NCBI RefSeq assembly: GCF_022267315.1
Contig: NZ_JAIKLE010000015.1
Span: 95,776 to 159,775 of the forward strand
Direction of reading: 5' to 3'
Length of the DNA: 64,000 nucleotides
Origin: Maribellus maritimus
GTDB taxonomy: Bacteria > Bacteroidota > Bacteroidia > Bacteroidales > Prolixibacteraceae
Position numbers and translations under genes: made by a program. The notes beneath the pieces are model-generated. The model ran no database searches and was not told where the DNA came from. It saw only the letters and a program-made list of their open reading frames with translations. Shown here one piece after another: positions 16,842 to 24,527 of this stretch (positions are counted from its first letter, which is position 1; each line of letters starts with the position of its first letter).

Positions 16842-18202
16842 TGAATGCCTAGTTTCTTTTTAATTTCAACACTACCTTCATCTCGAATCCAATCTGTTAT
16901 TTGCTCTCGGGTTCTATTAACTACTTGTGCATATTGATTTACTTTATCTAGTGGTAATGTTCCATTTATTAAAAGGTTCTTTTCAATATCTTCAATTGTG
17001 AGTGGACTTCCCATATAGTCAATAAACGCTGCTACATCTGGTAAATTTTCTAATTGATATTTTTGAGGGTTAAACAGATTTGTTCCAACTCTTTCATTAT
17101 CCCTCCCTATTTGATGCAATGCCACTCTTCTATATATACATGGCATACAAACTCCACATTGGGGTGCAGTTCTTATGTCCCAGTGTACTTTATGCCCTCT
17201 CTTAGCACAAGAACAAGAATGTTGATATGTAGCAAATAATGTATCTTTGTCATTGCAATTTTTCAACATTTCACCTTTTGTTTTCATCTCGTAATCATTT
17301 GTTATAAGGTGATTTAACCCTAACTTAGAAATGAAACTAACAACTCTTGTCAAATAATATGGATGTGCCGTTCTTGTACTGCAACTACTCCGTCTCGAAG
17401 GTGTTAAGGGGTGATTTAACGAGATTGTTCCATTCTCTGGAATTAAGACCTCAATTCCGTCTCCAATTGAATGTGCAACAAAAATGGCTTGACATAGAAA
17501 CAAGAACGACCTGCTTCTTAATGAAGGTTCATTCTCTCTTTCATTTCCGTTTATATCAGAACTTGATAAATCAACTCGTGTCTGTATAAAATGGTAGTGA
17601 GAGAATTTTCGTGACAAAATTTTGTGAATTTTATCTTGGTCAGACTTTGCTCCTTTAAATGTAGCATCATAATGCGATACAAGAACAATTTCATCTTTTG
17701 AATTTGATAAATGGTCAATTACCCCAACTAAAGAATCTAGTCCTCCCGAAAATAAACTCACTTTTTTAAAAGATTGTCGATATCTGTTTGTAAACACTCT
17801 TGCACGTGGTTTAAATGCATATAATGAAGTGACTTCTCTCTTAATAAATGAGATATTCCATTCATCACCAGTCAAAAAGGAAAGTAAATGTTCTAACTCT
17901 GTTTTCCCATTCTCAAATATTTCGGGTGATTCAACAGGAAATTCAACTTTAATATCTCTCGACCACCCATTTGTTGAGAAATCTTTTCTTGGCAATAAGA
18001 TGTCAATTCCATACACATAACAACCAATCAAAAATATATCAAATGCAAGACCACTTCTTTGATTGGTGAATTTGCATAAATTTACATAGTCAATATTCAA
18101 CAAAACTGAGATATTATTCCCTTCTGAATTTTCGTATCCTAATTTTATTTTGGAAAATTCACCTCTGCGAACAACTTTTGGAATAGTAATATTAACTTTC
18201 AT
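16838..18202 (-). CDS. qatC: QatC, QueC-like PP-loop ATPase of the Qat defence system
   Basis: About 454 residues from the ATG at 18200-18202; an ATG ten codons upstream would deepen the overlap with qatB and is less likely. The PP-loop SGGLDS is at residues 152-157. A Cys-rich zinc site (CSC at 330-332, then CGVCMPC at 349-355) matches the C-terminus of QueC, the 7-cyano-7-deazaguanine synthase. The N-terminal ~145 residues are extra relative to QueC. QatC proteins are thought to modify a substrate using QueC-like chemistry. The start overlaps the end of qatB and the stop overlaps qatD. Confidence 0.92.
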   Translation of the reverse strand: MKVNITIPKVVRRGEFSKIKLGYENSEGNNISVLLNIDYVNLCKFTNQRSGLAFDIFLIGCYVYGIDILLPRKDFSTNGWSRDIKVEFPVESPEIFENGKTELEHLLSFLTGDEWNISFIKREVTSLYAFKPRARVFTNRYRQSFKKVSLFSGGLDSLVGVIDHLSNSKDEIVLVSHYDATFKGAKSDQDKIHKILSRKFSHYHFIQTRVDLSSSDINGNERENEPSLRSRSFLFLCQAIFVAHSIGDGIEVLIPENGTISLNHPLTPSRRSSCSTRTAHPYYLTRVVSFISKLGLNHLITNDYEMKTKGEMLKNCNDKDTLFATYQHSCSCAKRGHKVHWDIRTAPQCGVCMPCIYRRVALHQIGRDNERVGTNLFNPQKYQLENLPDVAAFIDYMGSPLTIEDIEKNLLINGTLPLDKVNQYAQVVNRTREQITDWIRDEGSVEIKKKLGIQ

Positions 18203-18932
18203 AATTCTCAAATGCTTTAAGTGTATCTTCAAAAATATTTTTGACTAACTCATCGCCTTCTTTGCCCGCCCAATCAATTTTGCTAAGGTCTCGGTTCCGA
18301 GAAATATTTTTCACCTTCTCAACAAGGTATTTTCTTAATTGCGTATAAAAATTAGTGGTCGCTGCTTTCCCTTTTTCTTCGATTAATTTCTCATAAAAGT
18401 CAATAGAGAGATGTTCATAGATATAATAAGCATAGTATTTTACCAAAAGTTCCTCAATGCCATATTCCTCTATCTTTTGCTCAAAGTTTCTTGCTAATTC
18501 CTCAAAATCTTTTGCCTCACTACCTATTTCTTCAAGTAATTGCCTTTCGGCAGCTTTAGCCGCAGTTTCGTCTAATGACGATGCAACACCAGCACAATAC
18601 TCTAATAAATAGTTTATTGCTTCATTCGGTTTTGTAGTATCGGTTACATCAAACCCAATGCCAGATAGAGCAGACCTAAATCCGCTGGATTTTACATCTC
18701 CGAAAAAGCCACCTAATCTTTGTGCTGTTCTTATACCAGCTCGTCCTCCGATTTTAGATCTTCCCCTTCCTCCATAATTTGAACCACCTAAGAATTTTGC
18801 AAAATTAGATGCAACATTACTTAGACTATTGTTAGAAATAGTTCCTGTATCACACGCTCTTGTTACACTTCCGCTTAAATGGGACCAATTGGGATTACCT
18901 TTAGCCCCTTCATAAGATTTCGATGTTCCCAT
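18192..18932 (-). CDS. qatB: QatB of the Qat defence system
   Basis: 246 residues. The N-terminal ~80 residues are Gly/Ser/Arg-rich and look disordered (GTSKSYEGAKGNPNWSHLSG, GGSNYGGRGRSKIGGRAG), and the rest is helical and acidic. No known catalytic motif is visible, as expected for QatB. It is assigned by position between a KAP ATPase and a QueC-like protein and by the typical N-terminal pattern. The ATG overlaps the qatA stop by one base (TAATG). The low-complexity N-terminus could be the site modified by QatC, which is a hypothesis. Confidence 0.88.
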   Translation of the reverse strand: MGTSKSYEGAKGNPNWSHLSGSVTRACDTGTISNNSLSNVASNFAKFLGGSNYGGRGRSKIGGRAGIRTAQRLGGFFGDVKSSGFRSALSGIGFDVTDTTKPNEAINYLLEYCAGVASSLDETAAKAAERQLLEEIGSEAKDFEELARNFEQKIEEYGIEELLVKYYAYYIYEHLSIDFYEKLIEEKGKAATTNFYTQLRKYLVEKVKNISRNRDLSKIDWAGKEGDELVKNIFEDTLKAFENYES

Positions 18933-20773
18933 TATTTTTTCCCTCTTTGTTTACTTTCTATAAATTGATTAAACTCAGCATGCGTTCCTGTGAACTGTTT
19001 TAAAGATTCAATTACCGCAGGTGGCAACTTCCGTCCGGCACTTGTTAAAGCATCAACGTAAATAGATTTACAGTCAAAATCTTCTTTTAATGCCAACGTA
19101 AATATTTCGTAATACCTGTTTTTATCAGGCTCAGTAACGATGCGTTGTTTTAGTAGGTTAAAAAATGCGAGCTGGTAATTCTCGTTCAGTACCTTTAATT
19201 CTTCATTGAGGATTTTAGTAGTTAACTTCTCCGGCATCCCTTCTGGCTCTAACTTTGTCATCAATGATTTAACTATTGGTGGAACCAATAAGTTACTTTG
19301 CATTGACGATAATTTATCTCTTGAAATCCAGTAATAATCTCGAAGGTCTATTTTTGAAAGCAGTGGTTCACTACTCATCCAATTAATAATTTTCGGTTTA
19401 TTCCATTCTTTTAAATCGTCAGCGAAAGTTGATTTCACCTCACCTCTATTACAGCAAATCTCTTCCAGTTTTTCCAATTGGGTAGCAATACCTTGATTCG
19501 ATATCTGCCAATTGTATAATATTTCAAAAAGCTTAGGCTCTGCATATTCCAAAATCATTAGTTTCGCCAAAATATCATCCCTGAAATCTTTGATACGAGC
19601 AATTGTAGCCAGTTTTTTTCTTAACATGAACGTATTCAGGAAACGTTTAATTTGCCGAGGATTTCCATATAAGCTTTCCGAAATTATTGGAGATAGCTTT
19701 GCTATTAGCGAAACATTCTGTTCCAATTTTTCGGTTTTACTTGCATCTCCCACAGCATCTTTGACTTTAGCAAAATCAAAAACAGAATACCTTTCTTCTT
19801 CCCGAAATTTTTTGAATGCTTCTAATACTCCATTAAAATCATCTGGTGATGCCAAATCATTTTCACAAAAAAGTAGCGTAATATACGTTTCTACTTCTGA
19901 ATCAGATAATTTAGGCAGACTATAAGGTATTTGAATTAATTTTTCAAGATAATCATTTACAATTCTATCATTGGTATTTTCTGTATTTGTGTCAACAATC
20001 TTATCCTTATATCGATACTCTATAGCATGCCTAACAATTCTGGGATCTGCACCAATTACAAATGCAGTGTTTTTTACATTTAAGAACAATTTAATAGCTT
20101 CGAGATTGTCTATAATTCTATCAGGTAAACATCTGTCAAGATCGTCAATAAGAATAACCAGCTTATCTATTTGGGACTTTTTCAATAATTCTTCAAAATC
20201 ATCTCGAAATTTACGAACTACGTCAAATTTATCTGTATTATCGGTTTCTTTCACGAATTGTTTCAGAAAGCCTTCTGTATCCTGCCCTTTAATCCTATCA
20301 ACTAAATCAGTAGGGTTTTGGGCTGCTTCTTTTAGCCCATTTACTAATTGGGGGATGACACTTAACCCTCCTGTCATAAATGCAGCAGTAGCAGGTAATG
20401 CAACATTCTTTATGCCGAATCCGATAATTCTCATCCAGTTTACGGATTTGAATAGTTTTTTAATATCATCCTTTATCTCTGCCCCAAACTTTCTTTCGTC
20501 CTCAAATTCTCTTAATATTGTTTCAAGCAAAGCCGCTTTTGCATCATCATATCCTTCAAACACCCATCCATTAAAATAAAGACAAGCTGTTTTAGGTTCT
20601 TTTTCAAGGTCTTTTTTGAGTGCCTCCAAAATACTTGATTTACCGCTTCCCCAGTCCCCAAATAAACCAATTGTAAGGGGTAACATTTTCTCATCTTTGA
20701 TGAGTTCTTTTATCAGATTTGCATGTACATCAAAACCTAAAAAATCTTTATCTGTCGTATTATCTGTCCACAT
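18932..20773 (-). CDS. qatA: QatA, KAP-family P-loop ATPase of the Qat defence system
   Basis: A 613-residue KAP NTPase. Walker A GDWGSGKS is at residues 39-46 and Walker B LVILIDDLDR at 205-214. A hydrophobic insertion at ~115-145 (GIKNVALPATAAFMTGG) is typical of KAP proteins, which often dock to membranes. It is the first qat structural gene, 7 bases after the xre regulator and coupled to qatB through TAATG. The likely role is infection sensing or energy-driven assembly with QatB. Confidence 0.92.
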   Translation of the reverse strand: MWTDNTTDKDFLGFDVHANLIKELIKDEKMLPLTIGLFGDWGSGKSSILEALKKDLEKEPKTACLYFNGWVFEGYDDAKAALLETILREFEDERKFGAEIKDDIKKLFKSVNWMRIIGFGIKNVALPATAAFMTGGLSVIPQLVNGLKEAAQNPTDLVDRIKGQDTEGFLKQFVKETDNTDKFDVVRKFRDDFEELLKKSQIDKLVILIDDLDRCLPDRIIDNLEAIKLFLNVKNTAFVIGADPRIVRHAIEYRYKDKIVDTNTENTNDRIVNDYLEKLIQIPYSLPKLSDSEVETYITLLFCENDLASPDDFNGVLEAFKKFREEERYSVFDFAKVKDAVGDASKTEKLEQNVSLIAKLSPIISESLYGNPRQIKRFLNTFMLRKKLATIARIKDFRDDILAKLMILEYAEPKLFEILYNWQISNQGIATQLEKLEEICCNRGEVKSTFADDLKEWNKPKIINWMSSEPLLSKIDLRDYYWISRDKLSSMQSNLLVPPIVKSLMTKLEPEGMPEKLTTKILNEELKVLNENYQLAFFNLLKQRIVTEPDKNRYYEIFTLALKEDFDCKSIYVDALTSAGRKLPPAVIESLKQFTGTHAEFNQFIESKQRGKK

Positions 20774-20780
20774 ATGCGAT

Positions 20781-20984
20781 TTATTTCTTTGTTGAAACGA
20801 GCAAATCTTTAATATCTACGTCCAGAATTTTAGCTATTTCTGAAAGCGTTTCTAATGAGGGTTGGGTCTCATTTGTACACCAGCGAGAAACAGTCGCTTC
20901 ATTTCTCCCCAATGTTTCAGCAAGCCACTTCCCCGTGCGTTGCTGCTCAACCAATACGACTTTCAATCTATTTATTTGTTTCAT
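20781..20984 (-). CDS. Small XRE-type helix-turn-helix regulator leading the qat operon
   Basis: About 67 residues from the ATG at 20982-20984 (MKQINRLKVVLVEQQRTGKW); an ATG two codons upstream is also possible. It is a classic Cro/CI HTH (LAETLGRNEATVSRWCTNE, QPSLETLSEIAKILDVDI) with no further domain. It lies directly upstream of qatA (7-base gap), downstream of a good promoter at 21009-21039, so it is probably an autorepressor of xre-qatABCD. This regulator is not part of the minimal Qat definition. A TA-antitoxin role is less likely because no toxin is adjacent. Confidence 0.85.
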   Translation of the reverse strand: MKQINRLKVVLVEQQRTGKWLAETLGRNEATVSRWCTNETQPSLETLSEIAKILDVDIKDLLVSTKK

Positions 20985-21008
20985 CTGCAAAATTATTGAC
21001 CTTGAACG

Positions 21009-21039
21009 TAAAGATATTGCTCTAAATTGAATTATACAA
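21009..21039 (-). promoter_or_regulatory. Promoter of the xre-qat operon
   Basis: On the minus strand TTG (21037-21039) and TATCTTTA (21009-21016) form a -33/-7 pair with a 20-base spacer and one mismatch to TAnnTTTG. Transcription would begin near 21002, just before the xre ATG. The ATTG...CAAT inverted repeat overlapping the -33 side is a plausible operator for the XRE protein. Confidence 0.6.
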
Positions 21040-21070
21040 TATAAATTTCTATTTTAATTGTCTGTATTTC

Positions 21071-21100
21071 AAAATAAAAGCCGAGAAGAATACTCGGCTT
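21071..21100 (-). terminator. Terminator after the HTH/DUF3876 genes
   Basis: AAGCCGAG (21078-21085) and CTCGGCTT (21093-21100) pair perfectly around a seven-base loop, followed on the minus strand by a T-rich tail. It insulates the qat promoter from the mobilisation-side HTH genes. Confidence 0.8.
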
Positions 21101-21107
21101 GATAGTA

Positions 21108-21392
21108 CTACATGCAGTTGACATGTTTTTTCAACCACTTCATAATCTCCGATTGCTGGTACAAAATCTTCCCTTTAATCCGAATAAACGGAATTTTACC
21201 CGTATCCCGCCAATCCTGTAAAGTTCGGGAAGAAATATGCAGCATCCGGCAAACATCGTGGTTTGACAGGAACTTTTCGCCGTTCAGGTGCGGAGTACGA
21301 TTTTTGAGGGCTTGCTGGATGGTGTTTAACAACTCATCCAATTCCTCAAAAAGAGAGACAATTTCCATTGATTTCTTGTCCAGTATTTCCAT
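21108..21392 (-). CDS. Helix-turn-helix (MerR/excisionase-like) element protein
   Basis: 94 residues. An N-terminal helix is followed by a winged HTH of the DNA-binding excisionase type (FLSNHDVCRMLHISSRTLQD, RDTGKIPFIRIKGKILYQQ). Proteins of this type on Bacteroidota mobilisable elements regulate excision or mobilisation genes. It is third in a tight minus-strand run after an HTH protein and DUF3876 (13-base gap). It is a candidate recombination directionality factor for the serine recombinase, inferred from context. Confidence 0.8.
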   Translation of the reverse strand: MEILDKKSMEIVSLFEELDELLNTIQQALKNRTPHLNGEKFLSNHDVCRMLHISSRTLQDWRDTGKIPFIRIKGKILYQQSEIMKWLKKHVNCM

Positions 21393-21405
21393 GGTTTTTT
21401 GATTT

Positions 21406-21684
21406 TTAGTTCCTCGAATAGTCTCCTAATAAGGAGAGGTTTAATATATCCAGCTTCGCATCATAGCTGATAGCCATTCGTTTCAGGTTATAATTGAAAA
21501 AGACCCCTTCTTCATCTTTTTGTATTTCATAGGTCGTAGGACTGGCCTGTTTGCTTGTTTCGTTCATGTGGATGATGCTAAGTAAATAGCTTTCCCCATC
21601 CCGGTAAATAATAACTGTCGGGTTCAGGTTCACACTTTCCCATGTTCCGGTTAACCTGTCCGGGTTGATATATTTCGTTTCCAT
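21406..21684 (-). CDS. DUF3876-family protein
   Basis: 92 residues. It contains LTGTWESVNLNPTVIIYRDG and YLLSIIHMNETSKQASPTTY, the recognisable DUF3876 pattern found almost only on Bacteroidota mobile elements. It is a small all-beta domain of unknown function, sandwiched between two HTH genes with 8- and 13-base gaps, so all three form one operon. No catalytic residues are evident. Confidence 0.85.
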   Translation of the reverse strand: METKYINPDRLTGTWESVNLNPTVIIYRDGESYLLSIIHMNETSKQASPTTYEIQKDEEGVFFNYNLKRMAISYDAKLDILNLSLLGDYSRN

Positions 21685-21692
21685 AACTGCTG

Positions 21693-21968
21693 TTATTTTG
21701 GGGTTTGTGACTGGTTAATGAGATTTTCAATATCTGCTACCTTGTAATAGCACTTTCTACCTATTTGAGAATACGGTAGGATGCCGTTATCCCGGTACGA
21801 CTGTAAAGTCCGTCTTGACATTTGCAGAAGTTCACAAACTTCGTCATTGTCCAGCCATTTGTCCCTGTCCCGGCTATCCCCGCACAGGTTTTTTACCTGT
21901 CGGGAGAAATCCTCAAAACGCTCTTTTATTTGTTCGAAAGTCTTGCTCTCAATTGCGATTATATCCAT
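21693..21968 (-). CDS. Helix-turn-helix (excisionase-like) element protein
   Basis: 91 residues with an excisionase-type wHTH (WLDNDEVCELLQMSRRTLQS, YRDNGILPYSQIGRKCYYK). It is paralogous to the proteins at 21108-21392 and 24053-24385; three such proteins within 3.3 kb is typical of this element type. It heads the HTH-DUF3876-HTH operon and lies downstream of the structured non-coding region at 22088-22218, which could contain its regulatory site. Confidence 0.8.
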   Translation of the reverse strand: MDIIAIESKTFEQIKERFEDFSRQVKNLCGDSRDRDKWLDNDEVCELLQMSRRTLQSYRDNGILPYSQIGRKCYYKVADIENLINQSQTPK

Positions 21969-22087
21969 AATTCAATTTGTTTAACTGGTTATTAAAACTG
22001 TTCTCATTGCAATGATTTTCGAGTAAAGTAATCCTGATTTTTAACCAGTTGCCGGAAATTGGCAGCAATGTCCGGTGTTGTCGTGAA

Positions 22088-22218
22088 GTGGCTCAAAAGC
22101 CACCATTAAACTGGCGAAAGTTATTCTCACACCCCGGTTATCCCCGTGGGCTGCCGCCCCTTAAACGGCTGGGGAGCCCTAAACGGGAGATAACCGGAAA
22201 GGTGCGGGAAATAACTTT
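22088..22218. repeat. Nested inverted-repeat structure between relaxase and HTH genes
   Basis: Four arm pairs fold into one long stem: 22117-22125 with 22210-22218 (AAAGTTATT/AATAACTTT), 22134-22142 with 22189-22197 (CCGGTTATC/GATAACCGG), 22143-22152 with 22175-22187 (CCCGT, GGGCT / AGCCC, ACGGG), and GCCG 22153-22156 with CGGC 22166-22169. A separate hairpin GTGGCT/AGCCAC lies at 22088-22103. The stretch from 21985 to 22237 has no convincing gene. It may be an oriT, a structured RNA or an mRNA attenuator; which one is unknown. Confidence 0.7.
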
Positions 22219-22237
22219 TGGCACATTAATCCCAGTT

Positions 22238-23143
22238 TTACTTTCTAAAACCTTTTCTGCGTTTCTTCTTCTTTCGGGGCTGTTGCTGATTGTCTGTAAA
22301 AGTATCATCCAATGGAAGAATTGGAAATAAAGAAGATAAAGCGTTTTCGCTTGTCTGCTGTGGCATGGAGATATTTGAGCCTGCTCTTAAACCTGTTTTC
22401 GTTTGTACCTCAGCCGTATTTTTCTTTTCACCGGGAAAAGGTATTTCATTGGTTTCTGATTCCCGTTCCTGCATTTTGAGTTGGTCGGTTATACTACCAT
22501 TTTTCATGGCGTTGTAATATTCGAAAGATTCGGTTAATAGTCGGTCATGGTCAAATAACCTGTCAAAGCCTCTTTCTGCCTGCTGGAACAGGTTAGCCCG
22601 GTCAAAGCCGCCTTTGATTACCCCTTTCTTTGTGTTCTTATGATTGGTCAAAGGGGAAAGCTTCTTTTTATTTGATTGGTCTTTGCGGCTGACAATTAAA
22701 TGACAATGCATGTTGTGTTTGTTTTCGGAACGGTCGCGGCTGAAATGGATTTTACCAAAGAATTTAATGTCTTCTGCCGATAAGCCTTTATTAAAGTTTC
22801 GGGCATATTCTGGGATAAACACTTCGCGAATATATCGTTTCATATTTTCTGCCTGTTCTGCTTGAGTATTTCCCATCCTTTGAATTTCTTTTTCGGACGG
22901 ACTGACATGGATAGCGTAGAACTTAGCATCTGTCTTCATTAACTGACCGATGTTGCTGTCTATCTCTTTTATGACCTTCGATTTGTAAATATCATTTTCT
23001 GCCAGGTTAAAAAAGCCTTCGGTGTAAATGCCCTGTTCCATCCGCTCCAAATCTTCATGTTCCAAATAGTTCGCCAGCCTCCGGCTACTGCCAGCATTGT
23101 TATAAACCCCGTTTTTCGATGGTGGTGGGAAGTCGATATTCAT
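22238..23143 (-). CDS. Relaxase-like mobilisation protein (DUF5712/MobB-like)
   Basis: 301 residues. A His-rich motif HNMHCHLIVSRKDQ near residue 140 matches the metal-binding histidines of MOB relaxases, and the N-terminus (IDFPPPSKNGVYNNAGSSRR) is that of DUF5712 proteins. The C-terminus is basic and disordered. It would nick and carry one DNA strand during conjugal mobilisation by a helper element. It lies 19 bases downstream of the BfmA/BtgA gene, forming a mob operon. No type IV secretion genes are present, so the element is mobilisable rather than self-transmissible. Confidence 0.85.
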   Translation of the reverse strand: MNIDFPPPSKNGVYNNAGSSRRLANYLEHEDLERMEQGIYTEGFFNLAENDIYKSKVIKEIDSNIGQLMKTDAKFYAIHVSPSEKEIQRMGNTQAEQAENMKRYIREVFIPEYARNFNKGLSAEDIKFFGKIHFSRDRSENKHNMHCHLIVSRKDQSNKKKLSPLTNHKNTKKGVIKGGFDRANLFQQAERGFDRLFDHDRLLTESFEYYNAMKNGSITDQLKMQERESETNEIPFPGEKKNTAEVQTKTGLRAGSNISMPQQTSENALSSLFPILPLDDTFTDNQQQPRKKKKRRKGFRK

Positions 23144-23162
23144 TGTTTTCTTGTTCCTGTTT

Positions 23163-23750
23163 TTACTGACTGTTTATCAAATTGGTGATTTCGGTTTTCA
23201 GTGTTTCCTTACGTTTCCCGTCCATAACCCCGCAGCTTGCCAAATCGGTATAGAGGCTAACTAATTTCAACAGTTTCGTGCTTTCTTTTTGTTGTAACTG
23301 GTGCAAAGCATTAATTTGCCGGGACTGGTTATTTATTGCATCGGCGTGTTTGCCAAACTGGTCACTGATTTTATGCAGTATGGTATATTGCTTTTCCCGG
23401 TTTGCTTCCAGTTGTGAAAGGATTAAGTTTTCCAATGTTTTGGCAATACTGTCAAAACGAGTGGCAATCGAATGGCTTGTCCGTATCATTGGGTTAAGCT
23501 GTTGTTCTTCGTAGTGACGGATAAAGCGGATAATATCGTCCTGCCGTTTGTTGATTTTGGCAAGCTCCGATTTTACGGATTCGGGGGCATCAGCCGGATT
23601 AATATGGGCTCTCTCCAAATATTGAAAAGCGAATTTCACTATTTCACCCTTTTTCAACGAATAGCGTTTACATACCTTTTCTACAAGTGCATTGGTTTCT
23701 TTATCTATCCCGATAGTTGTGAATAGGGTTTTCCGGTATTGATTGCCCAT
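23163..23750 (-). CDS. BfmA/BtgA-family mobilisation accessory protein
   Basis: 195 residues. The N-terminal ~50 residues (RKTLFTTIGIDKETNALVEK, RYSLKKGEIVKFAFQYLER) resemble a ribbon-helix-helix DNA-binding unit. The remainder is a long coiled coil (EEQQLNPMIRTSHSIATRFD and onward). Mobilisation A proteins of this type bind oriT and assist the relaxase. It is the first gene of the mob operon, with hairpin-rich DNA immediately upstream at 23838-23922. Confidence 0.88.
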   Translation of the reverse strand: MGNQYRKTLFTTIGIDKETNALVEKVCKRYSLKKGEIVKFAFQYLERAHINPADAPESVKSELAKINKRQDDIIRFIRHYEEQQLNPMIRTSHSIATRFDSIAKTLENLILSQLEANREKQYTILHKISDQFGKHADAINNQSRQINALHQLQQKESTKLLKLVSLYTDLASCGVMDGKRKETLKTEITNLINSQ

Positions 23751-23837
23751 ATGTTATAACTATTTTATGACTATTTAATACGTTAACACCCTATCAATAA
23801 GCGACAAACAAAAAAAGGTTATTACAGGTGTTATAAC

Positions 23838-23922
23838 AGCGTGTTATTGTAACACGCTAAAGCCGAAGGCTTTCCCCGAAGGGCAAGAGGGAAAGAACAG
23901 GACTTGTCCAGTTCCCTCTTGC
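23838..23922. other. Hairpin cluster upstream of mob genes, candidate oriT
   Basis: Within the 302-base gap 23751-24052, four hairpins follow one another: AGCGTGTTA/TAACACGCT (23838-23858), AAAGCC/GGCTTT (23859-23873), CCCC/GGG (23874-23883) and GCAAGAGGGAA/TTCCCTCTTGC (23883-23922), the last with GGAC/GTCC inside its loop. Dense inverted repeats next to the gene of an oriT-binding protein are the hallmark of transfer origins. No nic site can be assigned from sequence alone. Confidence 0.55.
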
Positions 23923-24052
23923 TTAATTCAGCGGAACAAATAAGGCCACTTGGCAATGTTGTTTCTGCTGAATGCGGAGCCGTTAAACAGGAGGCTTAGG
24001 ATAAAAATAGCCTCATTCATTTGCTTCATTCTGCTTAGGTTAAAGGGCAGAA

Positions 24053-24385
24053 TTATTTATCTCCATGAGTAGCTTTTTCAAACTGTTTGAATTGTTGTAA
24101 TTCCATGTGTTCGCGGACAAATGCCCGGACATCGGAGGTACGGTAATAGGTTTTATGGCCTATCATAAAATAGGGGAGCTTTTTGCTTGTCCGGTATCTT
24201 TGCAGGGTTCGGTAAGACACTTTCAGGAGAAAAGCCAAATCCTGGTTGTCCAGCAATTTATCATTTTCATCCAAAATGTTTATCTCGCCTTTTCCTGTCA
24301 TGGCTTTTATGTCCTGTCCCATCTCATTTAGCTTCATGGAAAGTTTTTCCATCCACTTTTCAAATTCATCGTTATTGATATACAT
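24053..24385 (-). CDS. Helix-turn-helix (excisionase-like) element protein
   Basis: 110 residues, with a helical N-terminus and an excisionase-type wHTH (LLDNQDLAFLLKVSYRTLQR, YRTSKKLPYFMIGHKTYYR). It is third of three related HTH proteins on the element. It lies between the oriT-like hairpins and the rteC-like remnant, where Bacteroidota elements usually encode a regulator of excision or mobilisation. Confidence 0.8.
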   Translation of the reverse strand: MYINNDEFEKWMEKLSMKLNEMGQDIKAMTGKGEINILDENDKLLDNQDLAFLLKVSYRTLQRYRTSKKLPYFMIGHKTYYRTSDVRAFVREHMELQQFKQFEKATHGDK

Positions 24386-24461
24386 GATTTTGCTTTGTTT
24401 TTAAATTTTACATTCCTGTATTCAATGCATTGACAAAGCAAAGGACGGCAGATGGGGGCAG

Positions 24462-24493
24462 TAAAAATAGAGAGGTCTTTAGGAACCTCCCTA
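24462..24493 (-). terminator. Terminator after the rteC-like gene
   Basis: TAGAGAGGT (24468-24476) and ACCTCCCTA (24485-24493) pair with one mismatch and are followed by a T-rich tail on the minus strand. It lies 35 bases past the rteC-like stop. Confidence 0.65.
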
Positions 24494-24527
24494 CTTTTTA
24501 TTTGTATATGACTGACTACTAATATTC

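Noticed and set aside
19971..20579. 202-codon plus-strand frame opposite qatA
   Set aside because: Antisense shadow; Ser/Asn-rich translation without motifs, while qatA carries intact Walker motifs.
22049..22330. 93-codon plus-strand frame across the structured gap
   Set aside because: Its codons come from the inverted-repeat arms, and it runs into the antisense of the relaxase gene. No start context or homology was seen.
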